Assembly (NCBI RefSeq): GCF_000350225.1
Contig: NW_005179040.1
Span: 1-64,000 of the forward strand
From: Chondrus crispus
Lineage: Eukaryota; Rhodophyta; Florideophyceae; Gigartinales; Gigartinaceae
DNA: 64,000 bases
Reading direction: 5' to 3'
Shown: positions 43,318 to 55,800 of the stretch, one piece after another
Layout: every line of letters begins with the position of its first letter
How positions within the stretch are numbered: the first letter of the stretch is position 1
Notes under the pieces: model-generated
The model's input: the letters and a program-made list of their open reading frames with translations, nothing else
Databases searched by the model: none
What the model was told of the DNA's origin: nothing
Program-made: the position numbers and the translations under genes

Positions 43318-43849
43318 TTGCATCGAGACATTCTGTCTTACGAAAAGGAACCGACGTGGTGTGACTCACACACCTGTGAGTCACGTGTCAAGAATCTCAT
43401 GCGTGTTCAGTCGAACCCCACCTCCGAGGCGGCCGCAAAAGTAGCTACGGCTAGAGCAGCCATGACAGACGCTAGTAAACGTCCAGAAAGGCGAACAATG
43501 CTCCGATGTATGGACGATACCGGTAAGCAACTGGAAGCACAGGCCAAGGTGGAAAACAATAGACGACGACGGGAGAGTGCCAAAATAGAAGCAAAACGGA
43601 GACAAGTTCGCAAGAGACACATGCGACGAAGGCGGCCTTTGACAGTTGCCAGCTTGGAAAGATAGTCTGACGATGACAGCGGGGAAGATCAGGCACGCAG
43701 GATGGCGTAGCGTCTGAACGCTGAGCGTTTGATGCGTGCGAAAAGGGCCCCGCCACCGAGGACAATGGATGTTTCTGCGAAGCGGAGAAAAGCAGATGGA
43801 CGCCGCGTCCTAAGCAGTGATGATGACGATAGTGATGACAGTATGTGAG
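43318..43849 (+). pseudogene. Degraded basic/acidic ORF with two in-frame TAG codons
   Basis: One reading frame contains KVENNRRRRESAKIEAKRRQ, RRPLTVASLER, a TAG (43663), SDDDSGEDQARRMA, a second TAG (about 43708), then RLNAERLMRAKRAPPPRT and an acidic end SSDDDDSDDSM before TGA. The continued protein-like composition after each TAG suggests one gene with two nonsense codons. The product would be nuclear in character; its function is not recognised. Confidence 0.4.
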
Positions 43850-44804
43850 AATACCAAAAGCAGAGGGAGCTCAAGACTGCAAGCAGTACATTCAATTTCA
43901 ACTGACGTTACCTGTTTAAAAAAGCCGATACCGTCAGTTACGCAACACCACACTACGGAGCATCACTGATGGGTAACTTGTCCATATTTTGGTAGTGCCT
44001 CAACACCGCGAACCTCCATTGTCAATAACGGCATGTACGTGATATGAAATTCTTCCCGAGGGTATAGCTCGTCAATCTGTTCAAGATACTTGCGCTGCAT
44101 GCTTGACCGAATTCTCAAAATGGCTATGATATCCATTTGAACATTGTCTCAGCACCCGAATCGTCTTTGACGTGTTGTTTGTCAAATGCACGTTCTCCGT
44201 GCTCTGTGCCTTTTTATTTGGCAGAATTACTGGAAACGACAGGTTGTCATCATGTGTACGGCTTGCACCGCAAGCCTATGTACTGGTCACAAGTAGTTCG
44301 GATATGAATGCGCTTTCTCTACCGCAGACTGCGCCCCTTTCAACCTCCCTGTGCCTGAAAAAAGCCCCCTAGTGGTCCTTCACGAGGCTCCATCCTTTCC
44401 TCGTCGCAATCCATCTCCTTCATGAGCGCGGAGCGATATGTGTCTCTAAGACGTGCCCACTTCACCGCGTCAACTTGTTTTTTATTTATAACCAGAGCTG
44501 ACGGCCAATCTAGAAGACTACATCTCTATTTTCTTGTTTTCGAAGCAACGAGCGAGGATAACTTGTCGAAAATGTACGGAAGGGAGGGGGCGCACGTAGA
44601 GGAGGAAGAGGAGGGGAGGTAGTAGCGAAGGGGGCTGTGAGGGGGTTGCAGAAGAGATGGAAGGGGACATGAGAGTGGTGGACCTGGAACAGGGCGTGTG
44701 GCGGAGAAACGGAAAACGTAGAAAGAAGGGGATATGCGCTATAAACGGAGGGACGAATTTGCACATGTGTATAAAGCTGTTGATTTGAGATGGGGGGTCC
44801 TTAC
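43850..44804. other. No gene recognised; partly intron of interrupted host gene
   Basis: Nothing coding is convincing. The part next to 44804 would be intron of the minus-strand host gene whose exon ends at 44805 with a CAG|GTAAGG donor. A GA-rich stretch lies at 44570-44700. Confidence 0.4.
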
Positions 44805-44900
44805 CTGGGTCTTCCACGGCCGGCGACTTCGTGAAGTCTCTACTGAGTGTGAACCATCGGCATCACCGAGGCCATCACTGTTTGTCAGCGTTGTGGCGGC
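44805..44900 (-). CDS. Host gene exon, downstream half, split by 14.4-kb retrotransposon
   Basis: Read on the minus strand, AATTLTNSDGLGDADGSHSV and ETSRSRRPWKTQ lead to a perfect donor, CAG|GTAAGG (44805/44804). Its open frame continues, across one copy of the ATCGC target duplication, into the minus-strand frame at 59346-59578. The product is Gly/Asp/Thr-rich with repeated TN.xG-like turns, perhaps an extracellular or repeat protein. I do not recognise it. Confidence 0.55.
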
Positions 44901-44905
44901 ATCGC
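44901..44905 (+). repeat. Target-site duplication ATCGC (left)
   Basis: ATCGC directly precedes the LTR at 44906 and recurs at 59346-59350 directly after the second LTR. A 5-bp duplication is normal for Ty3/gypsy integrase. Confidence 0.92.
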
Positions 44906-45952
44906 TGTAGTGCAATACGCACCTGAAAAGGGGGGTGAAAAGAAAGGAAAATATTTGGATATGAAAAGTAGTCCGGGTTGGGGGACACACGTGTGAATAA
45001 TTGCACAGTTTTAATTTTTAATTATTTTATTTTATTTAGTTAATTACTTGGCATTAATTTTGCTGACACTAGATTAGATCTAGGATCTAGGGCCGCGAGC
45101 TACTGTACTGGCTCCGGCGGGGCGATATATACTTTAGCCGTCTGACGACCAAGTCAGTAAAGGTAACCCGAGTTGCCAGAGTTGAATATCGCCTTGGTCG
45201 AAGTCCGTCTTTCCCAAGACGCTCCCTTTTACCACAGATTACGTTATCCTTTGCGCTCGGGGGTTCCCTTTCCTTTTCCTTTATTTCACCTATCCTTTTC
45301 TATTTCTATCTCTATTTCTATTCCCTTATCTTGTGTTGGTGCCATCGGCTTTGGTTGCGACCGGACCGGTGTAGGTGTCTTGGCCATCGGGAGACACGTG
45401 CGTGTAGCTCTGCTACTTGTTTACGACCACCGACGGAGGCTGTTGCAACGACGTTTCCCTCGAAGGTCCTGTTGTGTATACAGGACAGTGTTGGTTCCAT
45501 CGGATACAGATTGCGACCGTTCCGGTGTCGGTACTTTGCCATCGGGCAGTACGGAGGTGTAGCGCTGCTACGTGTTTGCTAATTCCCGTCGGGCTGCGTT
45601 GCGACGCCCCCGTCGAAGACCTTATCAAGGGTATAAAGTATAACAGGCGCTCCGCGAGCATTGGCTTTACGACCCATCGGGCCCGGCTTCCTAATCACCG
45701 CCCCGAACTCGCCGAGCAGCTGCCTGTACAAGACTCTACCACCATTCGTCCCGGGGCGGGCCTCTTCCTTTTGCCATCCCCCTGTCAGGGACTTGAGCTA
45801 CTGTGGGCCGCAAACCCACTTAAAGGAAAAGGGAGAATCGGACACTCCGTAGGGCGGTGCCGTCGGCAACTCTTGTTGGTTGCTGTTTGTTGGTTGTGTT
45901 GTCGCTGGACCGTTGGACCCTGGTTCCGGCCTGACAGGCACATTGCACTACA
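44906..45952 (+). repeat. 5' LTR (1047 bp), family G
   Basis: TGTAGTGCAATACG to ACATTGCACTACA, with 11-bp perfect inverted ends. It pairs with 58300-59345 and a diverged inverted copy at 32322-33337. ORFs inside it (for example 45417-46013) recur only because the LTR repeats; they are not genes. Confidence 0.95.
45126..45131 (+). promoter_or_regulatory. TATA box in family G LTR
   Basis: GGGGCGATATATACTTTAG carries TATATA, which corresponds to GATATAAACC at 58518-58526 and GATATATACC in the inverted copy. Position and conservation fit the sense promoter of the LTR. Confidence 0.5.
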
Positions 45953-45956
45953 TAAG

Positions 45957-46018
45957 TGGTCTCCCGACCTAGAATCTGGAAACTACGAAGCCCGACCTAG
46001 AATCTGGAACTGAACACA
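45957..46018 (+). promoter_or_regulatory. Candidate primer-binding site and 28-bp direct repeat
   Basis: Four bases after the 5' LTR, TGGTCTCCCGACC begins with the TGG expected of a site complementary to a tRNA 3' CCA end. The segment CCCGACCTAGAATCTGGAA occurs twice, at 45963 and 45991, 28 bases apart. The matching tRNA cannot be named without a search. Confidence 0.4.
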
Positions 46019-46072
46019 GAAGTCGAGAATAGGTAAATTTGTTCGATAGGTCTCGTTTATTAAGAGCGTACC

Positions 46073-47317
46073 ATGGCATCAGGCCAACCCAAGGACGTCG
46101 GTCCTGGGGTCAGAAGGGCTGGATCAGCTCAAGAGTCGAGGATTCCGCGAGGACCTCGTACACGAAGCCAAGGAAATTCGGCTACTGATCCAGTTGCAGA
46201 AGCGTCCCCTTCGGGGACAGCCGTTGAGAAAAATGGCCTGGAAGAGAAGTTCGAAAAATTGGGCGAGGAGAATCGTCAGGAAACGAAGAACCAGCTCGAC
46301 GAACTTCTGCGCATTTTTCAGAAGCAACAGGAGTTGCTAAAATCCGAGTTCCACGCTGCGCTTGAAGAGCTGACAGCCCGTGTGGTTCTCGTTGAGAATT
46401 TAGGTACCGATGCGTCCCCGGGCCGAGATCCGGAAGTGCTGGATTCGCTAAAGCTCGCCGCGAAAGAAGCGCGGCGAGACGCGAATCAGGCCCTGGAAAC
46501 GCTGGCCAAGACAAGGGACAGCATCGACGACCGGTTCTACCGCGCTTCGCAGCGACTCAAGGACCTTGAGCAAGCTGCGGGCCGGGCCGAACCAAGTTTG
46601 GACGCGGGATCGCTCTCCGACGGAGAAGAAATCGACAGTCCAACGAAGAAGGACAAGTCAGTCCGGACCCGGGATTCTAAGTGGAAGAACCCCAAGTCGG
46701 CCAAAGGCCGAAAGAAGAAGAAAAGTCACTGTAGTGACGACCGCGAAAATTGTGACTCAATTTCGGAGTCGAATGTTTCAGAAGAAAATGGTGACGACGG
46801 CTCGTCGAACCATTCAAGAAATTCCGACCGAAGATCGACAGACGGAAATGGAATTTCGTCAAATAAAAAGAGCTGCAAAAGAGGCGGAGTCACTTCTTCC
46901 GCCTCGCGGAGAGATCAAGAAGCGGAGACAGAAGACATCGCGACGCGGCGCGGACCGCGATGGGAGGAGTTGGAGGAATTAAATCCGACCAACCACCTCT
47001 TCAAGAATTTGCTTTCGTACAGGACGTACCGCCTCCGGAACCCGCAGACACGTTTGTCGGGCAAGCGGCGGACCGCCTTGCGAAAGATCAGAAGAGACAT
47101 ACCACCTAAGGTGAAGAGAGACAATACGTTCACAGGAGACGATGGCGTATTGGTTCTAGATTTTTTAGCTAAAATAGTCCAAGAGTTCGACACCCAGGAG
47201 ATGAACGAAGGCCAAGCGATCCGCTTGCTACCGGAGTTCCTCAGCGGAATCGCCCTGAGACAGTACACTTCGGTGTCACAAACGGCGGGGTCCCACCATG
47301 GGAAAAGATCCGTCTAG
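46073..47317 (+). pseudogene. gag: gag, family G element, N-terminal part
   Basis: The ATG at 46073 in ACCATGGC context starts a 414-residue frame. The first 190 residues hold a long charged coiled-coil region (EKNGLEEKFEKLGEENRQET, LAKTRDSIDDRFYRASQRLK). A Ser/Lys/Asp-rich linker follows, then the start of the Gag core (GDDGVLVLDFLAKIVQEFDT). A frameshift near 47300 moves the core to the next frame (47339-47770). Confidence 0.85.
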
Positions 47318-47338
47318 ACGGAGGCCGTACAGTGGCTA

Positions 47339-48362
47339 TTGCGAAGCTTCGCCACCGATGAGGCAATCCGCCAAACCGTACTCGCTTTACGGGAAGTACA
47401 GCAGCTACCGCCTGAAAACGAGATGGAATTTTATATCCGTCTGACGGACGCGAGCAATCGATTTGGAAACGTATATTCGATGGAAGAACAAATGACGATG
47501 TTTATTGAAGGACTCGATTCGAGTATTAAGCCAATGGTATCGCAATACCGACAAGACAATCGGGACGTTTCGTTTTTGAGACTAGTTAATTACGCGAAGG
47601 CGCATGGCTCGGCGAGCCGCGCCAAGGAGAGGAAGACTAGGAGAGTCACCATCCAAGCGCCAGCGACGCTAAGGACGGGGGGGGGGGAAGCAGAAGCCTT
47701 CGCATCCCATGCGAAAAACCCGCGGCGCGGTCCACTTGGCCGATTCACTTTCTGCGTCCGGAGGACCTAGTACTGTTGATCAGGAAGAAAATGGATACGC
47801 AGGAGCGCTGGTCGCCGAGGGCGATTTTTATGACCCCTCCGAGGGATATGGAGACGAGGATCACGGGGCTAGTGGGATGTCTACGCTACAGACGCCCACG
47901 TATACGACGGGCTCGTATACAGAGGCCGCGGAATCCGTGTTGGCGTTTCGAGGGCGCGGACACACGCCAGCGCCAAGAATTCCGATGGAAGACAAGGGTA
48001 CGGCCTTCAGAAGACCGGGCTGGACGGGCCGGCCGACGGTCCGAGGACCGCCAAGGTCGCCGTACCCTCAGAAGAAGCATGGTCTCGTATGCTACCATTG
48101 CTACGAGAAGGGGCACGGAGCGCCTACGTGCTTGCTCTCGTTCCGAGAGATGCACCGAGTTCTGAAGAACTACGAGATGCTCTCCCCGATGGAGAGGTTG
48201 GGAATTCCGTCGACAAGTTACCTGAAGGTAAAACGATGGTTCGAATCGCAGGCGGCGAGCACACCGAGTGCCTCTGCCGAAGGTTCGAACCGGACATCAG
48301 GAAGGCCAGCCGCAGGGCCGTCGTCGGACTGGAGAAGAAATCCGCGGCGACAGGAAAACTAA
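47339..48362 (+). pseudogene. gag: gag core and zinc knuckle, family G element
   Basis: The frame 47339-47770 holds the retrotransposon Gag signature (MEFYIRLTDASNRFGNVYSM, EEQMTMFIEGLDSSIKPMVS). A G run at about 47680 is a likely frameshift site. The next frame (47709-48362) ends with the nucleic-acid-binding knuckle CYHCYEKGHGAPTC (CX2CX4HX4C) at about 48090-48131. Confidence 0.85.
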
Positions 48363-49625
48363 GGGGGGGAATCTCAAAAAATTCGAAAGGAGAGACATGT
48401 GTCCGGCGAACCATTTCCGGGACCCAGTTCCGTTCCCCGCTTTTAGCGAAGGAGGCAGTCGACGACGAGGAGACAGTTGGAATCATCGATAACCCGAAAG
48501 GACCCATTGGGGTCAAGAAGATTCTGCGAAGAGGCAAGGACGATCCGCTTGAGCAAGTCCGACGCCCCTGGTACAGGGTCAAGCGCGGGGAATGTCCCGA
48601 GAAGATTTTGGTCCTTGCGAGGAAAAACTACAAAGTCTTCGCGGACATTGGACCGACTGTCGGATTGATGAGCCGTGTACTGTCTGTGTTGGACACCGGC
48701 GCGGGACCTAATCTCATCCGGAGATCCGAGCTTCCCGCAGGAATGGAAACTCTCGTTCCTTCGGACTGACCCAAGACATCGGCGATGCGAATAACAGGCC
48801 ACTCCGAACTCTAGGTACACTCAAAATGCCTGTGAGACTTGGACGTTTCGTGGCTTCAGTCGAATTTATAGTTCGTGGAAAACTCGCAGTCCCCCTAATT
48901 CTAGGACCGGACTATTGCGATTGGTTCGTGGAGGCTATCTACCCACGAAAGAGGACAGTTGAGTTGGCGGATTTCTCGGAGATTCCGATCGTACGGCGAT
49001 TCTAGGCGAGAAGATCGAAGAAGCAATTGGTTCCCGGAGAGGGCGAGACTGATGCAAAAGGGGAGCGAGTTTCTCCCAGGGTGAAGGTGGCAAGGGCCAC
49101 GACCATTGAGCCAGGGACGCAACGCATGGTCGAATGCACCTCGAAGAGGACTGGGTTGGTCGTCGTTCAACCCTACGCACCCCTGTACGACAAGCACGGA
49201 CTGGTAAGCACCAACGGTGTAGTTCAAGTTGAGCCTGACAAACGTTTTAGATTGCTTGTTGCGAATTTTAGGAATTACCCTGTCAGGGTTCAAAAAGGCC
49301 AAGTGGTGGCGGAACTACTACCGCATCCGAGGGCCGTATTCAAGAGCAATACCCCCATTGGTGAGGTACTTGGAATTCAAGAAAGGGATGAGGAAAAATT
49401 TACTAATTTTACCCCGCCGCCTACGGGCGAGAGAAGATGCGAACCGTCGGAACAAGATCGCGAGGACCAGCAAGGGGAACGGGAGGAAGGGCTCTCCGCG
49501 ACGGCAACTACGAAGCCGGAGCGGCGGATTGAGCCTCCCCCGCCGGACGTGGAGGAGCTCGACCTGAGCCACGTGCCGGACCGGCTGCGCGAAAGATTCC
49601 GCCGGATGTTGAAAAATATTCCCGC
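48363..49625 (+). pseudogene. pol: Aspartic protease and linker, family G element
   Basis: SVLDTGAGPNLIRRSELPAG (about 48685) is the retropepsin active-site motif. The frame stops at 48769. Text resumes in 49027-49770 with TTIEPGTQRMVECTSKRTGL and FRLLVANFRNYPVRVQKGQ, the linker before RT, and ELDLSHVPDRLRERFRRMLK. At least two frame breaks. Confidence 0.82.
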
Positions 49626-50156
49626 ATGTGGGATGGGACCCTTGGTGAGATCAACACCACGGTCCACCGGATTGAACTGGCCACGGATACAAGGCCAATT
49701 GCACAAGCTCCCTACCGAGCCGGTCCAAAGGCTCGGGAGGTCGAGGACGCAGAAGTACAGAAGATTTTAGAAGCAGGAGTCATCGAGCCGGCGCAGTCAG
49801 AATGGGCGTCGCCCGTTTTATTAGTGCCCAAGCCGGACGGATCGATGCGTTTTTGCGTAGACTACCGCAGGTTAAACGCGGTAACGGTGAAGGACACATA
49901 CCTTTTGCCGCGCATGGATGAGTGTCTGGACTCGTTGGGAGACACCAAGGTTTTTTCCGCGTTGGACGCGATTTCAGGGTATTGGCAGATGCCTATTCCG
50001 GAAGCGGACCGCGACAAGACAGCTTTTTCGTGTCACTCAGGTCTGTACCGTTTTCAATAATGCACTTCGGGCTAACCAACGCGCCAGCGACGTTTCAGAC
50101 AGCCATGGATATCCTGCTCTCTCCGTTCCGCTGGAAATGCTGTCTGGTATATCTAG
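49626..50156 (+). pseudogene. pol: Reverse transcriptase, family G element
   Basis: Contains APYRAGPKAREVEDAEVQKI, GVIEPAQSEWASPVLLVPK, CVDYRRLNAVTVKDTYLLPR and [20 protein letters not shown]. The frame stops at 50060 after GLYRFQ; the next piece (49922-50212 frame) has [17 protein letters not shown] and LVYLDDI, the canonical YLDD box. A further frameshift follows immediately after YLDD. Confidence 0.9.
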
Positions 50157-51068
50157 ATGATATCAATCATGTTCAGCAAATCCTGGGAGGAGCACATCGT
50201 GCACGTGGATGAGATACTGTCTGTATTGGAAAAGGCAGGCGTGAAGCTCAAGCTTCGCAAGTGCGAATTTTTCGTCGAAAAGATCAAGTACCTGGGCCAT
50301 GTCGTTCGGCCAGGTACATTGGAAGTTGACGCCGCGCGAACCGCCGCATTGGAACAAGTGAGGTACCCTCAAACGCAGACCCAACTCAGGAGCTTCTTGG
50401 GACTTTGTAATGTCTACCGCAGATTCGTTCCGCATTATGCGAAAATTGCCCATCCGCTCAATCAACTATTGAAGAAGGGACAACCGGTCCAGTTGGAAGC
50501 ATTCGACGAACCGTGCGAAAAAGCTTTTCATAAGCTCAAAGACGCTATCTTGGCGCCACCGGTGTTGGCGCTGCCGAAGAAGGACCTACCATACTCGGTA
50601 GATACCGATGCAAGCGACTATCAAATCGGCGCTGCATTATTTCAAACGCATCCGGATGCGCAACGTAAACCCATCGGGTTCTTTTCCAGAACGTTAGCCC
50701 CAGCCGAGAGAAACTATTCTGTATCAGAAAAAGAATGTCTAGCGGTAATTTGGGCCTTACAGACTCTAAGACAATATCTATATGGCGAGCACTTCATTGT
50801 GCATACCGACCATGCCTCATTTGAGGTGGTTGATGAACGTAACCGACCCCAGCGGGAGATTAATGCGATGGAGGGTCCGCCTCTCGGAATTTGATTTCGA
50901 AATCAAGTACAAGAAGGGCAAGGCGAACAGCCAGGCTGATGCACTGTCAAGATTACGAACCGTAGGAGAAACCGTCGACGAAATCGACGACGAAATCCCA
51001 TGCTTTATGGCCGAACCGGCCGAGGGAACAGTGGAGGACGAGGACAGTTTTGACGCGTTAGACGACAT
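50157..51068 (+). pseudogene. pol: RT thumb and RNase H, family G element
   Basis: ILSVLEKAGVKLKLRKCEFF, YLGHVVRPGT and LRSFLGLCNVYRRFVPHYAK are the RT thumb/connection. RNase H motifs are [38 protein letters not shown] and IVHTDHASF, with a frame change at about 50815 ([20 protein letters not shown]), ending [15 protein letters not shown]. Confidence 0.88.
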
Positions 51069-52408
51069 CTTCGCTCTTGAGGGGGGGACCGCCCCTGATC
51101 GCCTCGATCAATTCCAAGCTGTCACTCCGGAGGAGCTCATTCGCGAGCAAGCCGTCGACCCCTTCTGCAATCGCATCAAGGAAGAAATGGACGCCGGAAA
51201 GGTGAGAACGTTCAGCATGGAGACCGAGGAACTCGAAGGAACTCTATGCCGTACCGCGGCGGAGTTTGTACAAGTTTGTAGAAGTGGTGATACCACAATC
51301 GTTAAGGGACCGCGTCCTAGGGTTGAGCCACTACGCAAAATTGGCAGGCCACCCGGGAGGCAGGAAACTTTACAAGACATTGAGAAGATATTTCTACTGG
51401 CCTACGATGGCCCTAGACTGCTACGCAGTCGCGAAGAATTGCGCCGCATGTGCGCGGGAAAGGGTGAAGTTAAGAAGAAACACGAAGGAAATGAAGCTGT
51501 TCACGCCCAAAGCTCCGCTGGAGTTTGTCGCCATCGACATCCTCGGCGAGCTAATTACAACTAAACGAGGAAATCGGTATATTCTCGTGATCAGCGATCG
51601 ATACTCGAAACTGGTACGAACCGTACCGTTGAAGAAGATATGAGCTGCGCACATCGCACAAGTCTTCGTTCACCATTGGGTATTCGTGTACGGACCGCCG
51701 GTCAAGCTGCTGTCCGACAATGGAACACAGGTCACGGCCCGGTTCTTTCAGAACGTCTGCCGAATTCTCGGCATACGCAATGTGTTCACGACTACGTACC
51801 ACCCGCAAGCCAACGGCCAAGTTGAGAGGTTTAACCGCACGCCGACTTCTGCGTTGCGAAAATATGTTGGAGAGCATCCCAAGGACTGGGACCTATTTAG
51901 CGACGCCGTGACGTTCGCATACAACACGTAAGTTCATCGAACTACGAACATCGCGCCCTTCGAGCTGGTGTTAGCTCGGGCGCCGAGAAGCATTGCGTTA
52001 CAAGCACAGCCAAGTTTGGAAGGATTTAGCTCGAATCGAGCGTACCACCTGAAATGGCAGTCGTGGTTGGAAAGCCTGATGAAAGGCGCTGGTAAAACCT
52101 TGCGGAAAGAACAAGCGCGCTACAAGCGAAGTTTCGACGCAAGGCTCCGCAAGTCGAAGTATGACATCCCTTCAGGATCCTACGTATTCCTTCGGAAAGA
52201 GCAAGGCACGGCTACCGAGCCGAAACAGAAGTTGGCACAAGTGGCCACGGGTCCATATCAAGTGAAGGAGTCAACTGAGAATACGGTCATCATTGCCATC
52301 GGCGACCAGGAAGAGCGCGTGTCGCGAGATAGAGTCGAATTAGCCCCTAGTCCCATGGACTACACGCCGATGGTCGGGCTACGACAAGCGCTACAATTCC
52401 TCAAATGA
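51069..52408 (+). pseudogene. Integrase, family G element
   Basis: The zinc finger is in 51266-51480 ([29 protein letters not shown]). The core has Asp in [17 protein letters not shown], a stop at 51641, Asp in VKLLSDNGTQVTARFF and Glu in YHPQANGQVERFNRT. After another stop (about 51930) the C-terminal part (51968-52408) has ARYKRSFDARLRKSKYDIPS and KLAQVATGPYQVKE. All catalytic residues can be found, but in pieces. Confidence 0.88.
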
Positions 52409-52465
52409 GACGGGGAACGAGAAGAACCCACCGCGCAAGCAAGGGATAGGACGGATGACGAACCT

Positions 52466-52804
52466 TTGATAAATCAAGAAGCTGCGGGCATCCCGCCCGA
52501 TCTACAAGAGATGGGAGGTTCGGAAGAGCAGGATGAGGGTGAGTCGCTGGCTCTTCAGAAGGGGGACGGACAGTTGGACACCCAAGAAGAAGGAGCCGGA
52601 AGTCAGGAGTATGTGATCAACAAGATGGTGGACCACGGCTACGACGGGGAGAAATTAATTCTCAAAGTGAGATGGTATCGGTATACCCTCAAGGACGCCA
52701 CGTGGGAACCCATTGAGCAATTGCCCCGCAGCGCAGCCGTCACGTATTTCGGACGAAAAAGATTATTCTTGCCCGCGCAGGTCGCGCAAGCGCAACCAGG
52801 ATAG
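52466..52804 (+). CDS. Chromodomain tail of integrase, family G element
   Basis: KMVDHGYDGEKLILKVRWYR followed by YTLKDATWEPIEQLPRSAAV is a chromodomain with its aromatic and WEP-type residues. It corresponds to the fused C-terminal chromodomain of chromoviruses, which can bind modified histone tails. Separated from the rest of integrase by a stop at 52408. Confidence 0.82.
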   Translation: MINQEAAGIPPDLQEMGGSEEQDEGESLALQKGDGQLDTQEEGAGSQEYVINKMVDHGYDGEKLILKVRWYRYTLKDATWEPIEQLPRSAAVTYFGRKRLFLPAQVAQAQPG

Positions 52805-55800
52805 TGGTAATCAAGAATCTCACATGTCAGTGTCAGTGCGGTAATCCGCATTGGGCAGAGCGAGCCGACCTTAGGGTCAAGAAAAGGGGAACGATGAGAT
52901 GGAACGAACCAGGTGAGGGGCCTTCAGACAGCCACCCGCAAGTAGAAGCAGCGCGCGCACGAGTAGGATGAGCGTCGTGATGAGATACTCAGGTCGGAAG
53001 TCGCGTAACGGTGTGCCAAACGAAGGAAGAACGCTGGAAGAACGGGGACATGGACTGGATAATCCACCTTTTTCACTCTTACCTTCATAACTGTTCGGTC
53101 TCGTTTTTATTTTATTTGTGATTGCTTTTGTGTTGTTCTATTTTATTTTATTTTTTGAAACGTTAGGGACACGACCCCGCACCGCGGAGGTCGGTCAGCA
53201 AGTCTATGAGAAGTCCAAGGAGGACATTGAAGAGGCGATGATCTTCTACTGATTGACGAGGGAAGGGAGGTGAACACAGTAGATCCCTCACACAAAAAAA
53301 TGAGGAAAATTGAAGCGAGAGGAGAAAGGCGGTCTTACCTCAGAGTCCCTTGGCGAGAAGGGATTGAAGCACGGTGTGTTTTCGAGAATTCGACGTGAGA
53401 CTGTATTCTGGGAGGAAGCATATGGCCTCGTGGAAGCCGCTCGCACGACAATCGAGGGGGGCACGTAAAAAGGACAGTGGCAATCAACAGACCGCCCCCT
53501 AGGAGCGTAATTAGATTCAAAAGAAATGTTTTTTGGTCGTCGCCCACAGCCGACGGCACACAAGCTCAGGGCGATCCCGCGTCGAAGCTACGATCTGACT
53601 CGGATCGAAAGAGACACCCAGGGGACATTCTCCTCTATTTGTTAAGATTGAGACCATGCGAAGCACAAGCCGACGGCAACCCTGCGGAACGAACCCGTTT
53701 TCTAACGCGAGCTCTCCAATGACTAACATCCTCATCGAGATTTACTTACCCACTTTCTTCTTTTTCGCTATTCTGTGTCGTTTCATTTTATTTGGTTTGC
53801 TTTTGTTTGTTTTCTCCCCACGCGCCGCACTTCGGTCGGCGACCCCCGAGCAAGCGCACGACTTCCCGGCGAATACGTCGGACGTCTACGATCAAGGGGA
53901 AGTGCCATTCGACGATCGTGATTAAGCTATTACGTGGTGCTTCGAGACGAAAGGGAAACGAATTATACGATGGAACAAGCCTGATGATAGGATTCAAGCA
54001 CAGCCTACCAGGGGGAGGCAGTTCAGGCGATCGGCTGATCGAGAGGCCGTTCCCAATTTAGGAAGCGTGGAGTCGTTACCAGATGGCGGCAGAAATGAGT
54101 AAGCGTGACAAAATTGGAAAGGCGAACGGGAATGAAAAGAGGGGCGGTGTCAAATTGACGAAAAAGGGAGTGCGGAAAGATGCAGTCAATTTTCAGGTCC
54201 TCATGGGTGAGGTCAATCGAGAGCCCGTGTACGGGGCGAGATGCGAAGGAACCGTGAGCGGACTATTGGAAATGTGAAGAGAGTTGTCGCTGCCCTCACA
54301 CGAGGTCGGGACCTTCAGAGTGGAAGGACGCTGGGGACCGCGCTGCGATGAGAGAGTAGGGATGTGTACAGGGGACCCGAATCACACGAACTGAGGAGAG
54401 GAAAACGGGAATGACTTAGGTGATTTCGACTGGAATCCCCTCTCCTAAACGAAACGGGGTGAACTGCCCAAACAACAAATGGGAATCCTATTGTAGTCTC
54501 AGACTGAGGCACAGTAATGCACCTCCTTAGACAAGATCACGCGCTGCCGTAGCGCACGCGTGAAGTGACGCTTGGATCAGTGGTCCGCCCTCGAAGGGCA
54601 TGATCTGATCACAAAAAAATAATAAGGATGCCGCCAGAGAGCTGCTGGACTAGCGGTGAAGGTCGAAAATGGAACACGTGTCAGCCATCGAAAGTTAAAT
54701 TCGTAATTGAGTGGAAAATTACAGCGCTTGTTCGTCGCGCGACACTTGAGCGACGCCTGCTACAACCGACGACACAAGTATCTAGGGTCACCGAACCGCA
54801 TCGTCACCACCTACCGTGCCAGACACTGACAAGAGCGCACACCGCGGATCGTCGAATTCGCTAGTGACGATCAATGAGCGAAAGCGTTCTTCTGCACGAG
54901 CAAAGGTAACAAAAGGTCGGCATTACCGCCGACAATCAGGTTCACACCTTCGCTCAGGAAGACCATTCTTGTCCTGTCCCCGACCGCGAACATTTATTCT
55001 CGCAACACAGTTCCCTTGTTGAGGAAGAAAAGGGAAAACCGAAAAGGGAAGAAAGAAAATGGATCGGCAAGCCCCGCTCCAGCCAGAGGGGTCTTGAGGT
55101 CTTCATTTGATGAGGCAATTGAGAGCGTCGCGCCACGCTCTACCCCGAACGCACAGGAGGACCACCGAGGGGAGAACAACTCCAAATGAGAGAAAGCGTC
55201 TCTCAATGAGCTTGTTACTAATGACCCAATTGTTGCTTTTAGCATCTGACGACGTCCGGCTCATGTCTTTCCTTTCGTTGTTCCCAACCACGAGCGTTTC
55301 GTCATGGAGGACCCACCTCACTTCCTTTCGCATTTCTTTCATTTTCGTTCTACAGTTCATGCTTCGATTGCTTCTATATTTATTTCCCCCTCTGCTTACG
55401 TGGGGGAGCGACATGTCAAAGCGATCAAGGAGTAGACCTCCCGCGGGACTACGCGAATAACCCTCCCAAACGGGGGATCACGTCCTAAAAGGAGGAAGGA
55501 AAGGGACGTGCACTGAGATTAAAGAGGAGGAAGAGGTCACACGAGGGCATGGTATCAAGAAAAAGGAGACGTCCGTCATGCGGCAAGGATGGAAAAGAGT
55601 AGGGAAAAATAAGAGAACGAAAATTAGACGCATGCATCACGGATGGGGACGCAACACGGAAGCACCAAACTTCCAGAGGTGGATTTCAAGACGCCCCTCT
55701 CCGGGGCTTGGTCAACGACTATTCCGCCTCGCAAAGAGCCGCTCGAGGATTGATTGGAGATATACTCTCAAGGGAAACGCAATTGTTTTCGTGACTCAAC

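Noticed and set aside
44906-45952. 1.05-kb unit with inverted ends as a MITE or DNA transposon
   Set aside because: A polypurine tract precedes the second copy, gag-pol lies between the copies, and the ATCGC duplication flanks the pair and not each unit. They are LTRs.
45417-46013. 198-residue ORF, repeated at 58810-59415
   Set aside because: Both lie inside the LTR pair and repeat only because the LTR does; no protein motif.
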